From Chryseobacterium arthrosphaerae (GTDB taxonomy: Bacteria; Bacteroidota; Bacteroidia; Flavobacteriales; Weeksellaceae): a stretch of 64,000 bases of DNA. A program made the position numbers and the translations under genes. The DNA lies in NCBI RefSeq assembly GCF_001684965.1, contig NZ_MAYG01000031.1:206833-270832 (forward strand). Direction: 5' to 3'. Positions 1-8,802 of the stretch are shown in pieces (within the stretch, counting starts at the first letter, position 1; every line of letters begins with the position of its first letter). The notes beneath the pieces are model-generated. The model saw nothing but the letters and a program-made list of their open reading frames with translations, did no database searches and had not been told where the DNA came from.

Positions 1-1
1 A

Positions 2-295
2 ACCGCAGAATTGATAGTGGATAACAATGGGCCATCCGTTTCTTCAGGATGGAAAGAAGGGGCAATGGTAAACGGGAGTTCTTTACGGCTAAAAGGTAGT
101 ACGAAAGTAGGTGATATTGTTTCCTTCCGGGCTGAACTTGATGGGAAATGGCTGAGATTTGCCCGTGTGAAAAATGATTTTGTTTATATTTTTGACGAAA
201 AATGCCCGAAAGGTTCCGGTTCACATACTTTAAAAGTAACGACAGTCAATACAGCAGGAAATGCGAATACTCAAACTTTTACATTCAATAGGTAA
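2..295 (+). CDS. C-terminal fragment of a secreted protein, probably an M23-type peptidase
   Basis: A gene enters from the left edge; the frame is open to base 2 and only about 97 codons remain. The fragment is beta-rich, with WLRFARVKND, FDEKCPKGSGSHTLKV and a final TFTFNR. This resembles the module that follows the LytM domain in Bacteroidetes M23 peptidoglycan peptidases, which is the family assignment I infer. The catalytic domain and signal peptide would lie outside the window, so the function cannot be confirmed here. The TTG at base 11 is not a credible start because the reading frame continues upstream of it. Confidence 0.45.
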   Translation, partial: TAELIVDNNGPSVSSGWKEGAMVNGSSLRLKGSTKVGDIVSFRAELDGKWLRFARVKNDFVYIFDEKCPKGSGSHTLKVTTVNTAGNANTQTFTFNR

Positions 296-320
296 ATAAT
301 CTTTTAATACTTGGGTCATC

Positions 321-353
321 TTGAAATCTTTTCATTTTAATTAAATAAATTTG
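321..353 (+). promoter_or_regulatory. Bacteroidetes-type promoter of the ligase gene
   Basis: A perfect -7 box TAAATTTG (346-353) has a TTG (321-323) 22 bases upstream, close to the Bacteroidetes TTTG/TAnnTTTG spacing. The box ends 20 bases before the TTG start at 374, giving a very short leader. This supports 374 as the start. Confidence 0.55.
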
Positions 354-373
354 CCTTTTAAAAATTAAAATCA

Positions 374-1666
374 TTGGAATTTCATCCGTCAATCGAGAAA
401 GCAGGGATTCAGGAAATCAAATTATTTCAGGAAGAAAAACTTCGTGAGCTTTTGACCTATCTTGAAAACCATTCCCCTTTTTATCAGAAGTTGTTCAGAG
501 AACATCATATCAGCATCGGGGATATCCGTACCTTGGAAGATCTTAATAAGATCCCAACCACTACAAAGAATGATCTTCAGCAGCATAACCATGATTTTTT
601 CTGCATCACACCAGATAAAATCGTAGACTACAGTACTACTTCCGGAACTTTAGGAGATCCTGTCACTTTTGGTTTGTCAGATAGCGATCTTGAAAGGCTG
701 GCTTACAACGAAGCCATATCTTTTGCCTGTGCAGGCATTCGGAAAGGAGATGTCGTCCAGATGATCACCACCATAGATAAACGCTTTATGGCAGGACTTG
801 CTTACTTTTTAGGACTTAGAAAGATGGGCGCAAGCGTTGTGAGGATGGGGCCGGGAATTCCTGAGCTGCAGTGGGACTCAATCTTCAGGTACAAACCCAA
901 ATACCTCATTACCGTTCCGTCATTTTTACTGAAGATGATCGATTATGCTGAAAAACATGGCCTGGATTATAAAAATGCGAGTGTGTATGGTGCCGTTTGT
1001 ATCGGGGAAAGCATAAAAAACCAGGATTTTACAGATAATATCCTGTCACAGAAAATCAAAGAAAAATGGGACATAAAACTATTTTCCACCTATGCTTCTA
1101 CCGAAATGAGCACTGCCTTTACAGAATGTGAATTCCAGATTGGAGGGCACCATCATCCTGAGCTGATCATTACAGAGATCCTTGATGATGACGGAAACCC
1201 TGTGAAGGAAGGAGAAAGCGGGGAACTCACCATTACTACACTGGGAGTGGAAGCCATTCCTTTATTGAGATTTAAGACAGGAGACCTTGTAAAAGCCCAT
1301 TATGAGCCATGCCAGTGCGGAAGAAATACCATGAGGTTAGGACCGGTGGTCGGAAGAAAGCAGCAGATGATCAAATACAAAGGGACAACATTGTACCCTC
1401 CGGCTATGAACGATATTCTGAATGATTTCAATAATATTTTATGCTATCAGATCGTAATCCAGGCGAATGAGATAGGTCTTGACGAGATTATCATCAAATT
1501 GAGTACAGAAGCAGAACAGGAAAGTTTTGTAAACGAAGTCAGAGACCACTTCCGTGCAAAATTGAGAGTAAGTCCTAAAATTGAGATCATAGATTTTGAT
1601 ATTTTGTCTAAAACGGTTTTCAATCCCAACAGCAGAAAGCCGGTTACATTTATTGATTTAAGATAA
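374..1666 (+). CDS. PaaK-like AMP-binding ligase (probable aryl-acid activating enzyme of flexirubin synthesis)
   Basis: The 430-residue protein belongs to the phenylacetate-CoA ligase branch of the ANL superfamily. Visible motifs are the Ser/Thr/Gly nucleotide loop STTSGTLGDP (87-96), YASTE (240-244), RFKTGD (299-304), a CxCG pair (313-316) and GRKQQMIKYKG (327-337). The family adenylates aryl or acyl acids and passes them to CoA or a carrier protein. With a tyrosine ammonia-lyase and ACP nearby, I infer that it activates 4-coumarate as the polyene starter. The start is TTG: an in-frame stop lies at 359-361 and no ATG is available. An alternative is activation of another carboxylic acid of the pathway. 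Confidence 0.8.
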   Translation: MEFHPSIEKAGIQEIKLFQEEKLRELLTYLENHSPFYQKLFREHHISIGDIRTLEDLNKIPTTTKNDLQQHNHDFFCITPDKIVDYSTTSGTLGDPVTFGLSDSDLERLAYNEAISFACAGIRKGDVVQMITTIDKRFMAGLAYFLGLRKMGASVVRMGPGIPELQWDSIFRYKPKYLITVPSFLLKMIDYAEKHGLDYKNASVYGAVCIGESIKNQDFTDNILSQKIKEKWDIKLFSTYASTEMSTAFTECEFQIGGHHHPELIITEILDDDGNPVKEGESGELTITTLGVEAIPLLRFKTGDLVKAHYEPCQCGRNTMRLGPVVGRKQQMIKYKGTTLYPPAMNDILNDFNNILCYQIVIQANEIGLDEIIIKLSTEAEQESFVNEVRDHFRAKLRVSPKIEIIDFDILSKTVFNPNSRKPVTFIDLR

Positions 1667-1808
1667 AATTAAAAAGATAAGCAGGAACTCCCTGCTTTTA
1701 TCATAAAAAATAATCCTCTATTAAACGATGAAATAAAATAATATTTACTATTTCTGCTGAATTGCTTTTAGTTTATATTTGCCCCGTAAAATTTAAATAA
1801 AACAAACC

Positions 1809-2417
1809 ATGAAAAAATTATTCCTGTTGTTGTTTATGGCCATGGCAACAGCAACGTTTGCACAGAATCAAATTAACTTTGAATCCGGAAATTTTGATTT
1901 TCTGAAAGATCAGACCGAAGTGAATGTTCAGTTCATATTTGAGAATGCCACGTTTCACGAAAAAAACCTTACAGAAGCTCAGTATCTGGAAAACAGACAA
2001 AAAGACATTACCAATAAAAAAGGAGCATCTACCTGGGCTGAGTGGAGTTCTCAGTGGGGGATATTCAAATCTTCGAGATATGCTGACTTTTTCCTTAAAG
2101 GCCTGAATGAAAAATCAAAAAAAGTGGCTTTCAAAACAGATGTTCAGACAAAATATACCCTGATTGTTGATGCAAAATGGATCTATGCAGGATGGTATGG
2201 CGGAATGATAGGATCTCAGCCTGGAAAATTAACGGCAGATCTTACATTTGTAGAAACAGATAACCCTTCAAAAGTAGTGATGAAACTACATGCAGATAAA
2301 GTAGAAGGAAACAAGGGAAATAAGGAATTCGGCTGGGAATATGGCAGAATTGCTGCAGCCTATGAAGTAACAGGAAAGAAGCTGGGAAAAGAAATCAAAG
2401 ACGCTTTGAAAAAATAA
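1809..2417 (+). CDS. Exported protein of unknown function
   Basis: The 202-residue protein begins with a clear signal peptide (KKLFLLLFMAMATATFA, cleavage near residue 18 before QNQ). The mature part is mostly beta with many charged residues; a central WIYAGWYGG and a GWEYGRIAAAYE segment near the C-terminus stand out. I recognise it only as a type of exported protein common in Flavobacteriia and give no function. A TATATTTG box at 1774-1781 could be its own -7 element. It lies between the ligase and halogenase genes and converges on the latter across a shared terminator, so it may not belong to the pigment pathway. Confidence 0.75.
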   Translation: MKKLFLLLFMAMATATFAQNQINFESGNFDFLKDQTEVNVQFIFENATFHEKNLTEAQYLENRQKDITNKKGASTWAEWSSQWGIFKSSRYADFFLKGLNEKSKKVAFKTDVQTKYTLIVDAKWIYAGWYGGMIGSQPGKLTADLTFVETDNPSKVVMKLHADKVEGNKGNKEFGWEYGRIAAAYEVTGKKLGKEIKDALKK

Positions 2418-2422
2418 AACGA

Positions 2423-2450
2423 AAAACGGTCTGAATATTCAGACCGTTTT
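2423..2450. terminator. Bidirectional terminator between convergent genes
   Basis: A perfect 28-base palindrome with ACGGTCTGAAT as its left arm is followed by a T run on the plus strand and, because of its A-rich left flank, also works on the minus strand. It lies between two convergent stop codons 35 bases apart. Confidence 0.85.
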
Positions 2451-2451
2451 T

Positions 2452-3708
2452 TTATTGTTGATTTTGCTGTTCCTGTTTTTCCAGTTTGATGAGGTTCGCA
2501 AGATTCTTTATTACCGTATCATGCTTCTTCACAAAAGGATTGTCTTTGTTCCATACATATCCTGCAAGAACGGCGCAGATCTTTTTCTTTACGTCCGGAT
2601 TTTCCGGCTGGTGGAAAAATAACTCCTGAAGATTTCCCGTATACCATTCTTTGACATACGTGGTGAAAACATCTACACCGTATAAAATATAATCTGAATA
2701 TTCCGTCTGCCAGTCAATTTTCTCTCCGTTGAGCTGTCTTAAAGCCAGTTTGGCTGCAAGCATTCCGGACTCTGTAGCAAAAGCCATTCCTGATGAGAAA
2801 ACAGGATCAAGGAATTCAGAAGCGTTTCCTGTTAAAGCAAATCCGTCCCCGAACAGACTTTTTACAGAACAGGAATAGTCTTTCAGATGTCTTGGTTCAA
2901 AAAGGAATTCTACATCCCCAAAACGTTTTACGTAATAATCAGAAAGGGAAATGGCTTTTCTCAACGCTTCTGTTGCATCTCCGTTTTCAGATAATCTGTC
3001 AATATATTCGGTAGGGCCTACAATTCCCAAACTTGTATTTCCGTTGGAAAAAGGAATCACCCATAGCCATACTTCCGTCTCAATAATGTCAAAAGAAATT
3101 AAAGTGCCTTCCTCTCCCGGTTCCCTGTTGATATCGTTGACGTGAGAGAAAATAGCAGAGTGAGGAGAAAGTCTCGAAGGTTTTTCCAGATCCAGCAGAC
3201 GGGGCAGTACTCTTCCGTAACCGCTGGAATCAATAACAAATTTAGCATGGATCTCTTTGGTTTCTCCATCTTTATTTCTTACCGTAGTCACAGAATCTGT
3301 TCCGTCAAACCTGATAGCTGTCACTTCAGTTTCAAATTCAAGGTCAATCCCTTTATTGATGACTTCCTGAGCAAGGGTATTATCAAAATCAGCCCTTGGA
3401 ACCTGCCAGGTCCAGTCCCAGCCTTCCCCAAACTTGTTGCTGAAATCAAAAATGCAGACTTCATCTCCACGAAGGAAACGGGCTCCCAGCTTTTTTTCAA
3501 AGCCCATTTTGTCTAATGCAGGGAAAAGACCCGCCTCGTCAAAGTGGTCCATTACCCTCGGAATTAAGCTTTCACCCACTACCAGTCTGGGGAATTTTGT
3601 CTTTTCGACAACTTTTACGTTGACGTTGTTCTTCTTTAAGTATGAAGAAGACACGCATCCGGAAGGTCCAGCCCCGATTACAAGAACGTCAACAAATTCT
3701 TTGCTCAT
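2452..3708 (-). CDS. Flavin-dependent halogenase-like protein of the flexirubin locus
   Basis: The 418-residue FAD enzyme has the dinucleotide motif GAGPSG (12-17), the GES element (45-47), a Lys pair followed by LGARF (72-78) that aligns with the catalytic lysine region of flavin halogenases, and a complete WxWxIP signature (WLWVIP, 214-219). WxWxIP is the hallmark that separates halogenases from ordinary monooxygenases. Some flexirubins carry ring chlorine, so I infer chlorination of the aryl head group, probably on a carrier-bound substrate. It is transcribed divergently from the ammonia-lyase and has no recognisable flavin reductase beside it. A geranylgeranyl-reductase-like or hydroxylase role is the main alternative. 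Confidence 0.78.
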   Translation of the reverse strand: MSKEFVDVLVIGAGPSGCVSSSYLKKNNVNVKVVEKTKFPRLVVGESLIPRVMDHFDEAGLFPALDKMGFEKKLGARFLRGDEVCIFDFSNKFGEGWDWTWQVPRADFDNTLAQEVINKGIDLEFETEVTAIRFDGTDSVTTVRNKDGETKEIHAKFVIDSSGYGRVLPRLLDLEKPSRLSPHSAIFSHVNDINREPGEEGTLISFDIIETEVWLWVIPFSNGNTSLGIVGPTEYIDRLSENGDATEALRKAISLSDYYVKRFGDVEFLFEPRHLKDYSCSVKSLFGDGFALTGNASEFLDPVFSSGMAFATESGMLAAKLALRQLNGEKIDWQTEYSDYILYGVDVFTTYVKEWYTGNLQELFFHQPENPDVKKKICAVLAGYVWNKDNPFVKKHDTVIKNLANLIKLEKQEQQNQQ

Positions 3709-3737
3709 CTTTGATTTTTTATTTTAATAATAACTTT

Positions 3738-3745
3738 TATCTTTG
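3738..3745 (+). promoter_or_regulatory. -7 box of the ammonia-lyase promoter
   Basis: TATCTTTG matches TAnnTTTG. A TTTG lies at 3710-3713, 24 bases upstream. It would start transcription about 55 bases before the lyase ATG. Confidence 0.5.
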
Positions 3746-3748
3746 CCG

Positions 3749-3756
3749 CAAAATTA
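3749..3756 (-). promoter_or_regulatory. -7 box of the halogenase promoter
   Basis: On the minus strand this reads TAATTTTG, matching TAnnTTTG, 41 bases before the halogenase ATG. No clear -33 element was found. It is three bases from the opposing -7 box of the lyase promoter. Confidence 0.45.
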
Positions 3757-3806
3757 GTGACAAATAATTAATATTTTATAAAATTATCAACTATTACTTT
3801 TAATTG

Positions 3807-5327
3807 ATGAAAATAAATAACTTTTTAGAACTGAAAGACTTTCAAAAAATTATCATTGGGAATGAAAAAATAGAACTGGATGAATCACTTTTATCAAGAG
3901 TAGATACGAGTTTTCAGTTTTTAAAGGAGTTTTCAAAAAATAAAGTAATATACGGTGTCAATACCGGTTTTGGTCCCATGGCCCAGTTCAAGATCAGTGA
4001 TGAAGATACGCATCAGCTTCAGTATAACCTGATCAGAAGCCATTCTTCAGGAATCGGAAATCCTTTGCCTGCTCAGGAAGTGAAAGCCTGTATGCTGGCA
4101 AGGCTGAATACCTTATCGTTAGGAAATTCAGGAGTACACCAGTCTGTTATTTACCTTCTTCAGGAGCTGATTAACAGAGATATTATTCCATTGATCTTTG
4201 AACACGGAGGAGTAGGCGCAAGTGGCGACCTTGTACAGCTGGCACATCTCGCTCTGGTATTGATAGGAGAAGGAGAAGTCTTTTATAAAGGAGAAAGAAA
4301 GTCTACAAAAGAAGTTTTTGCCGCTGAAGGACTGGAGCCGATACAAGTAGAGATCCGTGAAGGTCTTGCTTTGATGAACGGAACTTCCGTAATGTCAGGA
4401 ATCGGTATTGTAAATGCTTATAAAGCCAATCAGCTTACCGATATTTCGATCAGGCTTTCCTGTGCCATCAACGAGATTGTTCAGGCGTATGATGATCATT
4501 TATCAGAAGCTTTGAACGGAACCAAAAAACACTACGGCCAGCAGGAAGTGGCGAAAAGAATGCGGGCACACCTGGCAGACAGTAAACTGATCAGAAAAAG
4601 AGAAGATCACCTTTATACCCATTTCGAAGAACAGGAAAAAGTCTTTAAGGAGAAAGTACAGGAATACTATTCTTTACGATGTGTTCCACAGATTTTAGGC
4701 CCTGTTCTGGACACCTTGGAATATACGGAAAAGGTTCTTGAAAATGAGATCAATTCTGCCAATGATAACCCGATCATCAATGTTGAAGATCAGCATGTTT
4801 ATCACGGAGGAAACTTCCACGGGGATTATATCTCTCTTGAAATGGATAAGCTGAAGATCGTTGTAACGAAACTTACGATGCTTGCAGAACGACAGCTGAA
4901 CTATCTTTTGAATGCTAAAATCAATGAAATTTTGCCTCCTTTTGTAAATTTAGGTAAATTAGGTTTCAATTTCGGGATGCAGGGTGTGCAGTTTACGGCA
5001 ACTTCTACTACGGCAGAAAGCCAGATGCTGTCGAATTCAATGTATGTACACAGTATTCCCAACAATAATGACAATCAGGATATCGTAAGCATGGGAACCA
5101 ATGCAGCGGTAATCTGCAGAAAAGTGATTGAAAATGCCTTTGAAGTACTGGCGATTGAAGCGATTACCATTATTCAGGCGATTGAATATCTTGGTTTCCA
5201 GGATAAAATTTCATCATCTACCAAAGAGCTGTATGATGAAATCAGAAAAATTATTCCTGCATTCTCAGACGATATGGTCATGTATCCGTATCTGGAGGAA
5301 GTAAAGAAATATTTAAAGGACATGTAA
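3807..5327 (+). CDS. Tyrosine/histidine ammonia-lyase family enzyme (probable tyrosine ammonia-lyase)
   Basis: The 506-residue aromatic amino acid lyase has the MIO-forming Ala-Ser-Gly in GGVGASGDL (about 138-140), the YGVNTGFG loop with catalytic Tyr near 49, and NSANDNPI and GGNFHG further on. Such enzymes in flexirubin loci deaminate tyrosine to 4-coumarate, the aryl starter, and the Flavobacterium johnsoniae homologue is a known specific tyrosine ammonia-lyase. I chose the ATG at 3807 over the TTG just upstream. No histidine-degradation genes adjoin, and the neighbours are pigment genes, which favours tyrosine. Substrate selectivity cannot be proven from the sequence alone. Confidence 0.9.
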   Translation: MKINNFLELKDFQKIIIGNEKIELDESLLSRVDTSFQFLKEFSKNKVIYGVNTGFGPMAQFKISDEDTHQLQYNLIRSHSSGIGNPLPAQEVKACMLARLNTLSLGNSGVHQSVIYLLQELINRDIIPLIFEHGGVGASGDLVQLAHLALVLIGEGEVFYKGERKSTKEVFAAEGLEPIQVEIREGLALMNGTSVMSGIGIVNAYKANQLTDISIRLSCAINEIVQAYDDHLSEALNGTKKHYGQQEVAKRMRAHLADSKLIRKREDHLYTHFEEQEKVFKEKVQEYYSLRCVPQILGPVLDTLEYTEKVLENEINSANDNPIINVEDQHVYHGGNFHGDYISLEMDKLKIVVTKLTMLAERQLNYLLNAKINEILPPFVNLGKLGFNFGMQGVQFTATSTTAESQMLSNSMYVHSIPNNNDNQDIVSMGTNAAVICRKVIENAFEVLAIEAITIIQAIEYLGFQDKISSSTKELYDEIRKIIPAFSDDMVMYPYLEEVKKYLKDM

Positions 5328-5412
5328 TTATTAGCTGTCATGAATTGTCTGTAAATATACGCAGGTATAAAAGCTAACTAAAAAAAACTAAAAACGAAAT
5401 AAACACTAACGC

Positions 5413-6144
5413 ATGAAATGTGCAATTGTAACAGGAGGCTCCAGAGGAATCGGGAGGGCTATCTGTATAAAACTGGCTGAAGAGAAAAGCTATCACATCC
5501 TCATCAACTATGCTTCCAATGAAGCAGCAGCTAAAGAAACTCTGGCTAAAGTGGAAGAATTGGGATCAACAGGAGAAATTCTTAAATTTGATGTAGGAAA
5601 TACCGAAGAAACACAGCAGGTTTTGACAGCGTGGCAGGAGAAAAATCCTGAGGCTGTGGTAGAAGTGATTGTTAATAATGCCGGTATCACAAGAGACGGT
5701 CTTTTTATGTGGATGCAGAAAGAAGACTGGAATAATGTGATCAACACCAGTCTTGACGGGTTCTTCAATGTGACGAATTTCTTTATCCAGAAACTGCTTC
5801 GTAACAAATACGGGAGAATTATCAATATGGTGTCTGTCTCAGGGGTAAAAGGAACTGCCGGGCAGACCAACTATTCCGCTGCGAAAGGAGCATTGGTAGG
5901 CGCTACAAAAGCCCTTGCCCAGGAAGTTGCCAAGAGAAACGTTACCGTAAATGCAGTCGCACCGGGCTTTATCAGAACAGATATGACCCAGGAATTTAAT
6001 GAAGATGAGCTGAAGGCGATGATTCCTGCCAACAGATTCGGGGAAGCAGAAGAAGTGGCTGATCTTGTTGCATTTTTAGCATCCAGAAAAGCTTCATACA
6101 TCACAGGAGAAGTGATTAATATTAACGGAGGAATTTATTCATAA
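5413..6144 (+). CDS. FabG-like 3-oxoacyl-ACP reductase
   Basis: The 243-residue classical short-chain dehydrogenase has the NADP-binding TGGSRGIGRA (7-16), NNAG (88-91) and the catalytic Ser141, Tyr154 and Lys158. It would reduce the 3-keto group of each polyene extension intermediate on the ACP, in the cytoplasm. The ketosynthase ATG follows one base after its stop, so reductase, ketosynthase and ACP are one translationally tight unit. It is dedicated to the pigment by context; housekeeping FabG would not be expected beside a lyase and halogenase. Confidence 0.92.
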   Translation: MKCAIVTGGSRGIGRAICIKLAEEKSYHILINYASNEAAAKETLAKVEELGSTGEILKFDVGNTEETQQVLTAWQEKNPEAVVEVIVNNAGITRDGLFMWMQKEDWNNVINTSLDGFFNVTNFFIQKLLRNKYGRIINMVSVSGVKGTAGQTNYSAAKGALVGATKALAQEVAKRNVTVNAVAPGFIRTDMTQEFNEDELKAMIPANRFGEAEEVADLVAFLASRKASYITGEVININGGIYS

Positions 6145-6145
6145 C

Positions 6146-7366
6146 ATGGAAAATAGGGTTGTGATTACCGGAATGGGAATTTATTCCTGCATCGGGACGT
6201 CTTTAGAAGAGGTCAGGGAATCCCTATATCAAGGAAAATCCGGTATTGTTTTAGACCAGGAAAGAAAAGAGTTCGGTTTCAGATCAGGCCTTACAGGCGT
6301 TGTTCCCAAACCAGATCTTAAAAACCTTCTGAACAGACGCCAGCGTATCAGTATGGGCGAAGAAAGCGAATATGCGTATCTGGCTACCCTTGATGCATTG
6401 AAGCAGGCCAACCTGGATGAAACGTTTATGGACTCCCATGAAGTCGGGATCTTATACGGAAACGACAGTGTTTCCCAGGCGGTCGTGGAATCTATAGACA
6501 TCGCAAGGGAAAAGAAAGATACTACATTGATGGGATCGGGTGCGATCTTCAAATCAATGAATTCAACAGTAACGATGAACCTTTCCACAATTTTTAAACT
6601 GAAAGGAATCAATCTTACCATCAGTGCGGCGTGCGCAAGCGGATCGCATTCTCTGGGACTTGCTTATATGATGATCAAAAACGGATTTCAGGATATGATT
6701 ATCTGTGGCGGAGCCCAGGAAACAAACAAATATTCTATGGCCAGCTTTGATGGTCTAGGCGTGTTTTCAGCAAGAGAAGAGGAGCCTGCCAAGGCTTCAA
6801 GACCTTTCGATGCCGGAAGAGACGGTTTGATCCCAAGCGGAGGTGCTGCCACATTGATCGTTGAAAGCCTGGAATCGGCACAGAGAAGAGGAGTACCGAT
6901 CATTGCAGAGATCATAGGCTATGGTTTTTCTTCCAACGGAGGACATATTTCTACCCCTAATGTAGACGGACCGGCTCTGGCGATGGACAGGGCTTTAAAA
7001 CAATCGGGCTTACAAGCTTCAGATATCGATTATATCAATGCTCACGCTACTTCTACCCCTATAGGAGATGCTAATGAAGCCAAAGCTATTTATGAGATCT
7101 TCGGAAGTGAAGTTCCGGTAAGTTCTACCAAATCCATGACAGGTCATGAGTGCTGGATGGCGGGTGCAAGTGAAGTTATTTACTCTATTCTGATGATGCA
7201 GAATGATTTCGTAGCGCCTAATATTAATCTGGAAAACCCTGATAATGAAGCTCAGAAGATAAATTTAATCTCCAAAACAAAAAATCAAAAAATTGATGTA
7301 TTTTTGTCGAATTCTTTTGGGTTTGGGGGAACCAATTCTGCACTAATAGTTAAAAAATTTGATTAA
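6146..7366 (+). CDS. Beta-ketoacyl-ACP synthase (KAS I/II type) of the polyene pathway
   Basis: The 406-residue thiolase-fold condensing enzyme keeps the full triad: Cys163 in SAACASG, His300 in NAHATSTP and His334 in MTGHECWMAG, plus a Lys near 329. It would catalyse decarboxylative condensation with malonyl-ACP. It is sandwiched between the ketoreductase and an ACP, and its 3' end lies four bases from the ACP start. Its place beside the lyase suggests early elongation from the aryl starter, in contrast to the ketosynthases at 21.9-25.3 kb, but this division of labour is inferred. Confidence 0.92.
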   Translation: MENRVVITGMGIYSCIGTSLEEVRESLYQGKSGIVLDQERKEFGFRSGLTGVVPKPDLKNLLNRRQRISMGEESEYAYLATLDALKQANLDETFMDSHEVGILYGNDSVSQAVVESIDIAREKKDTTLMGSGAIFKSMNSTVTMNLSTIFKLKGINLTISAACASGSHSLGLAYMMIKNGFQDMIICGGAQETNKYSMASFDGLGVFSAREEEPAKASRPFDAGRDGLIPSGGAATLIVESLESAQRRGVPIIAEIIGYGFSSNGGHISTPNVDGPALAMDRALKQSGLQASDIDYINAHATSTPIGDANEAKAIYEIFGSEVPVSSTKSMTGHECWMAGASEVIYSILMMQNDFVAPNINLENPDNEAQKINLISKTKNQKIDVFLSNSFGFGGTNSALIVKKFD

Positions 7367-7370
7367 AAAC

Positions 7371-7625
7371 ATGGAAAGGGAAAAGATTGTTGCCATCGTT
7401 AATGATTTTCTGGTAAATGAATTTGAGGTAGACGGAGATGAAATCAGTAATGATGCCAACCTTAAAAATACACTGGGCTTAGACAGTCTGGATTATATTG
7501 ATATGGTAGTGGTGATCGAATCTAATTTCGGAGTGAAATTAGGAGAGGCCGACTTCAAGAAAATGGTGACATTTGATGATTTCTACACAACAATTGAAAA
7601 TAAGATCGCTGAGAAAAACGCTTAG
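7371..7625 (+). CDS. Acyl carrier protein
   Basis: The 84-residue acidic protein has the phosphopantetheine motif LGLDSLDYID with Ser39 as attachment site. It would carry the growing aryl-polyene chain. I chose the ATG at 7371, four bases after the ketosynthase stop. An in-frame TTG at 7359 overlaps the ketosynthase and would add four poorly conserved residues. A second, different ACP is at 23.2-23.5 kb, so the locus has two carriers, possibly one for each of the polyene and resorcinol chains. Confidence 0.93.
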   Translation: MEREKIVAIVNDFLVNEFEVDGDEISNDANLKNTLGLDSLDYIDMVVVIESNFGVKLGEADFKKMVTFDDFYTTIENKIAEKNA

Positions 7626-7656
7626 TTACTGAGTTAATCTTTATTCTATAAAAAAG

Positions 7657-7714
7657 TACCAATGTAATAATGTAACGGTGCCCCGGCTGCACTAAAGATA
7701 TTGTTACATTGGTA
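7657..7714. repeat. Imperfect inverted repeat in the ACP-acyltransferase spacer
   Basis: TACCAATGTAA at 7657-7667 is inverted exactly at 7704-7714 around a GC-richer loop. It could fold in the mRNA between the ACP and acyltransferase genes, or be a small intergenic repeat. Similar words occur at 23.48-23.55 kb. There is no T run to make it a standard terminator. Confidence 0.5.
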
Positions 7715-7743
7715 TAGTCTTATTATATTGGTAAATTATAGCT

Positions 7744-8628
7744 ATGAACAAATGGAAAGGTAAATCTAAAGGGACGGTACTGGGGTACAGGATATTCGTC
7801 TGGTGTATTAGAAATATCGGGATCAGAAGTTCATACGGTGTGCTTTACTTTGTAGCCGCTTATTACGCTCTGTTTCAGAAGAAAAGCAACCAATATATTC
7901 TCTACTATTTCCGGGAAAGATTAGGCTACGGATACCGGAAAGCCAAAGCTTCTATATTTAAAAGCTATTTCACTTTCGGAAAGGTGCTTATCGACAAAAC
8001 TGCTATTTCTGCAGGACTTCGGGAAAAATATACCTATGAATTTGATGGTATTGAAAACCTCAGAAACCTTCTGGCTGCAAAAAAAGGAGGAGTGCTGATC
8101 AGTGCCCATATCGGAAATTTTGAAATTGCAGAACATTTCTTTGCAGATATTGATTTCGACTGTCAGATCAATCTGGTGACTACAGACCAGGAAGTAACCG
8201 TGATCAAGGAATATCTGGAAACAGTTGCCGTGAAAAAGAGCAACATCAAGTTTATCTACGTAAAAGACGATATGTCTCATATTTTTGAGATCAATCAGGC
8301 CTTATCCAATAATGAGCTCATCTGCTTTACGGGAGACCGTTATTTTGAAGGATCCAAGTACCTTGAGGCTGATCTGTTAGGCAAAACTGCAAAATTTCCT
8401 GCCGGCCCGTTTCTTATTGCTTCAAGACTGGGCGTTCCGGTTGTATATGTGTACGTAATGAAAGAAAATAATCTTCATTACCATCTGTATGCAAGAGTAG
8501 CACAGAATATTAAAAATCGTGATTCACAGGGACTTTTACAGTCTTATGTTCACAATCTTGAAACCATGGTGAAAAAATATCCGCTTCAATGGTTTAATTA
8601 TTTTGATTTTTGGGATGATGTTGATTAA
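7744..8628 (+). CDS. LpxL/HtrB-like acyltransferase
   Basis: The 294-residue protein is of the lipid A late acyltransferase family. It shows the HxxxxE catalytic motif in SAHIGNFE and the downstream FTGDRYFEGS and FPAGPFLIASRLGVPVV blocks. Hydrophobic N-terminal segments suggest it sits at the inner membrane. The family transfers acyl groups from ACP to a hydroxyl. Flexirubins are esters of an aryl-polyene acid with a dialkylresorcinol, so I infer that this enzyme could form that ester; a role on lipid A itself is the alternative. It lies directly downstream of the ACP gene on the same strand. Confidence 0.82.
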   Translation: MNKWKGKSKGTVLGYRIFVWCIRNIGIRSSYGVLYFVAAYYALFQKKSNQYILYYFRERLGYGYRKAKASIFKSYFTFGKVLIDKTAISAGLREKYTYEFDGIENLRNLLAAKKGGVLISAHIGNFEIAEHFFADIDFDCQINLVTTDQEVTVIKEYLETVAVKKSNIKFIYVKDDMSHIFEINQALSNNELICFTGDRYFEGSKYLEADLLGKTAKFPAGPFLIASRLGVPVVYVYVMKENNLHYHLYARVAQNIKNRDSQGLLQSYVHNLETMVKKYPLQWFNYFDFWDDVD

Positions 8629-8802
8629 TTTTTCTATTTTTACCTCCTAAAAACTAATAAAAAACTCAAAACCATTAAGATTTGCAGAGAATTTAAGATC
8701 ACTCAATAGCATTGTCCAAATAGTATTTCTTTGCATTACATACCAAAGTAATAACTGAATTTCTTAATTTCTCAGACTCTTAATTTAAAAGCACATTCAC
8801 TT

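Noticed and set aside
7657..7714. Inverted repeat as ends of an insertion sequence
   Set aside because: There is no transposase or room for one; the arms are only 36 bases apart.
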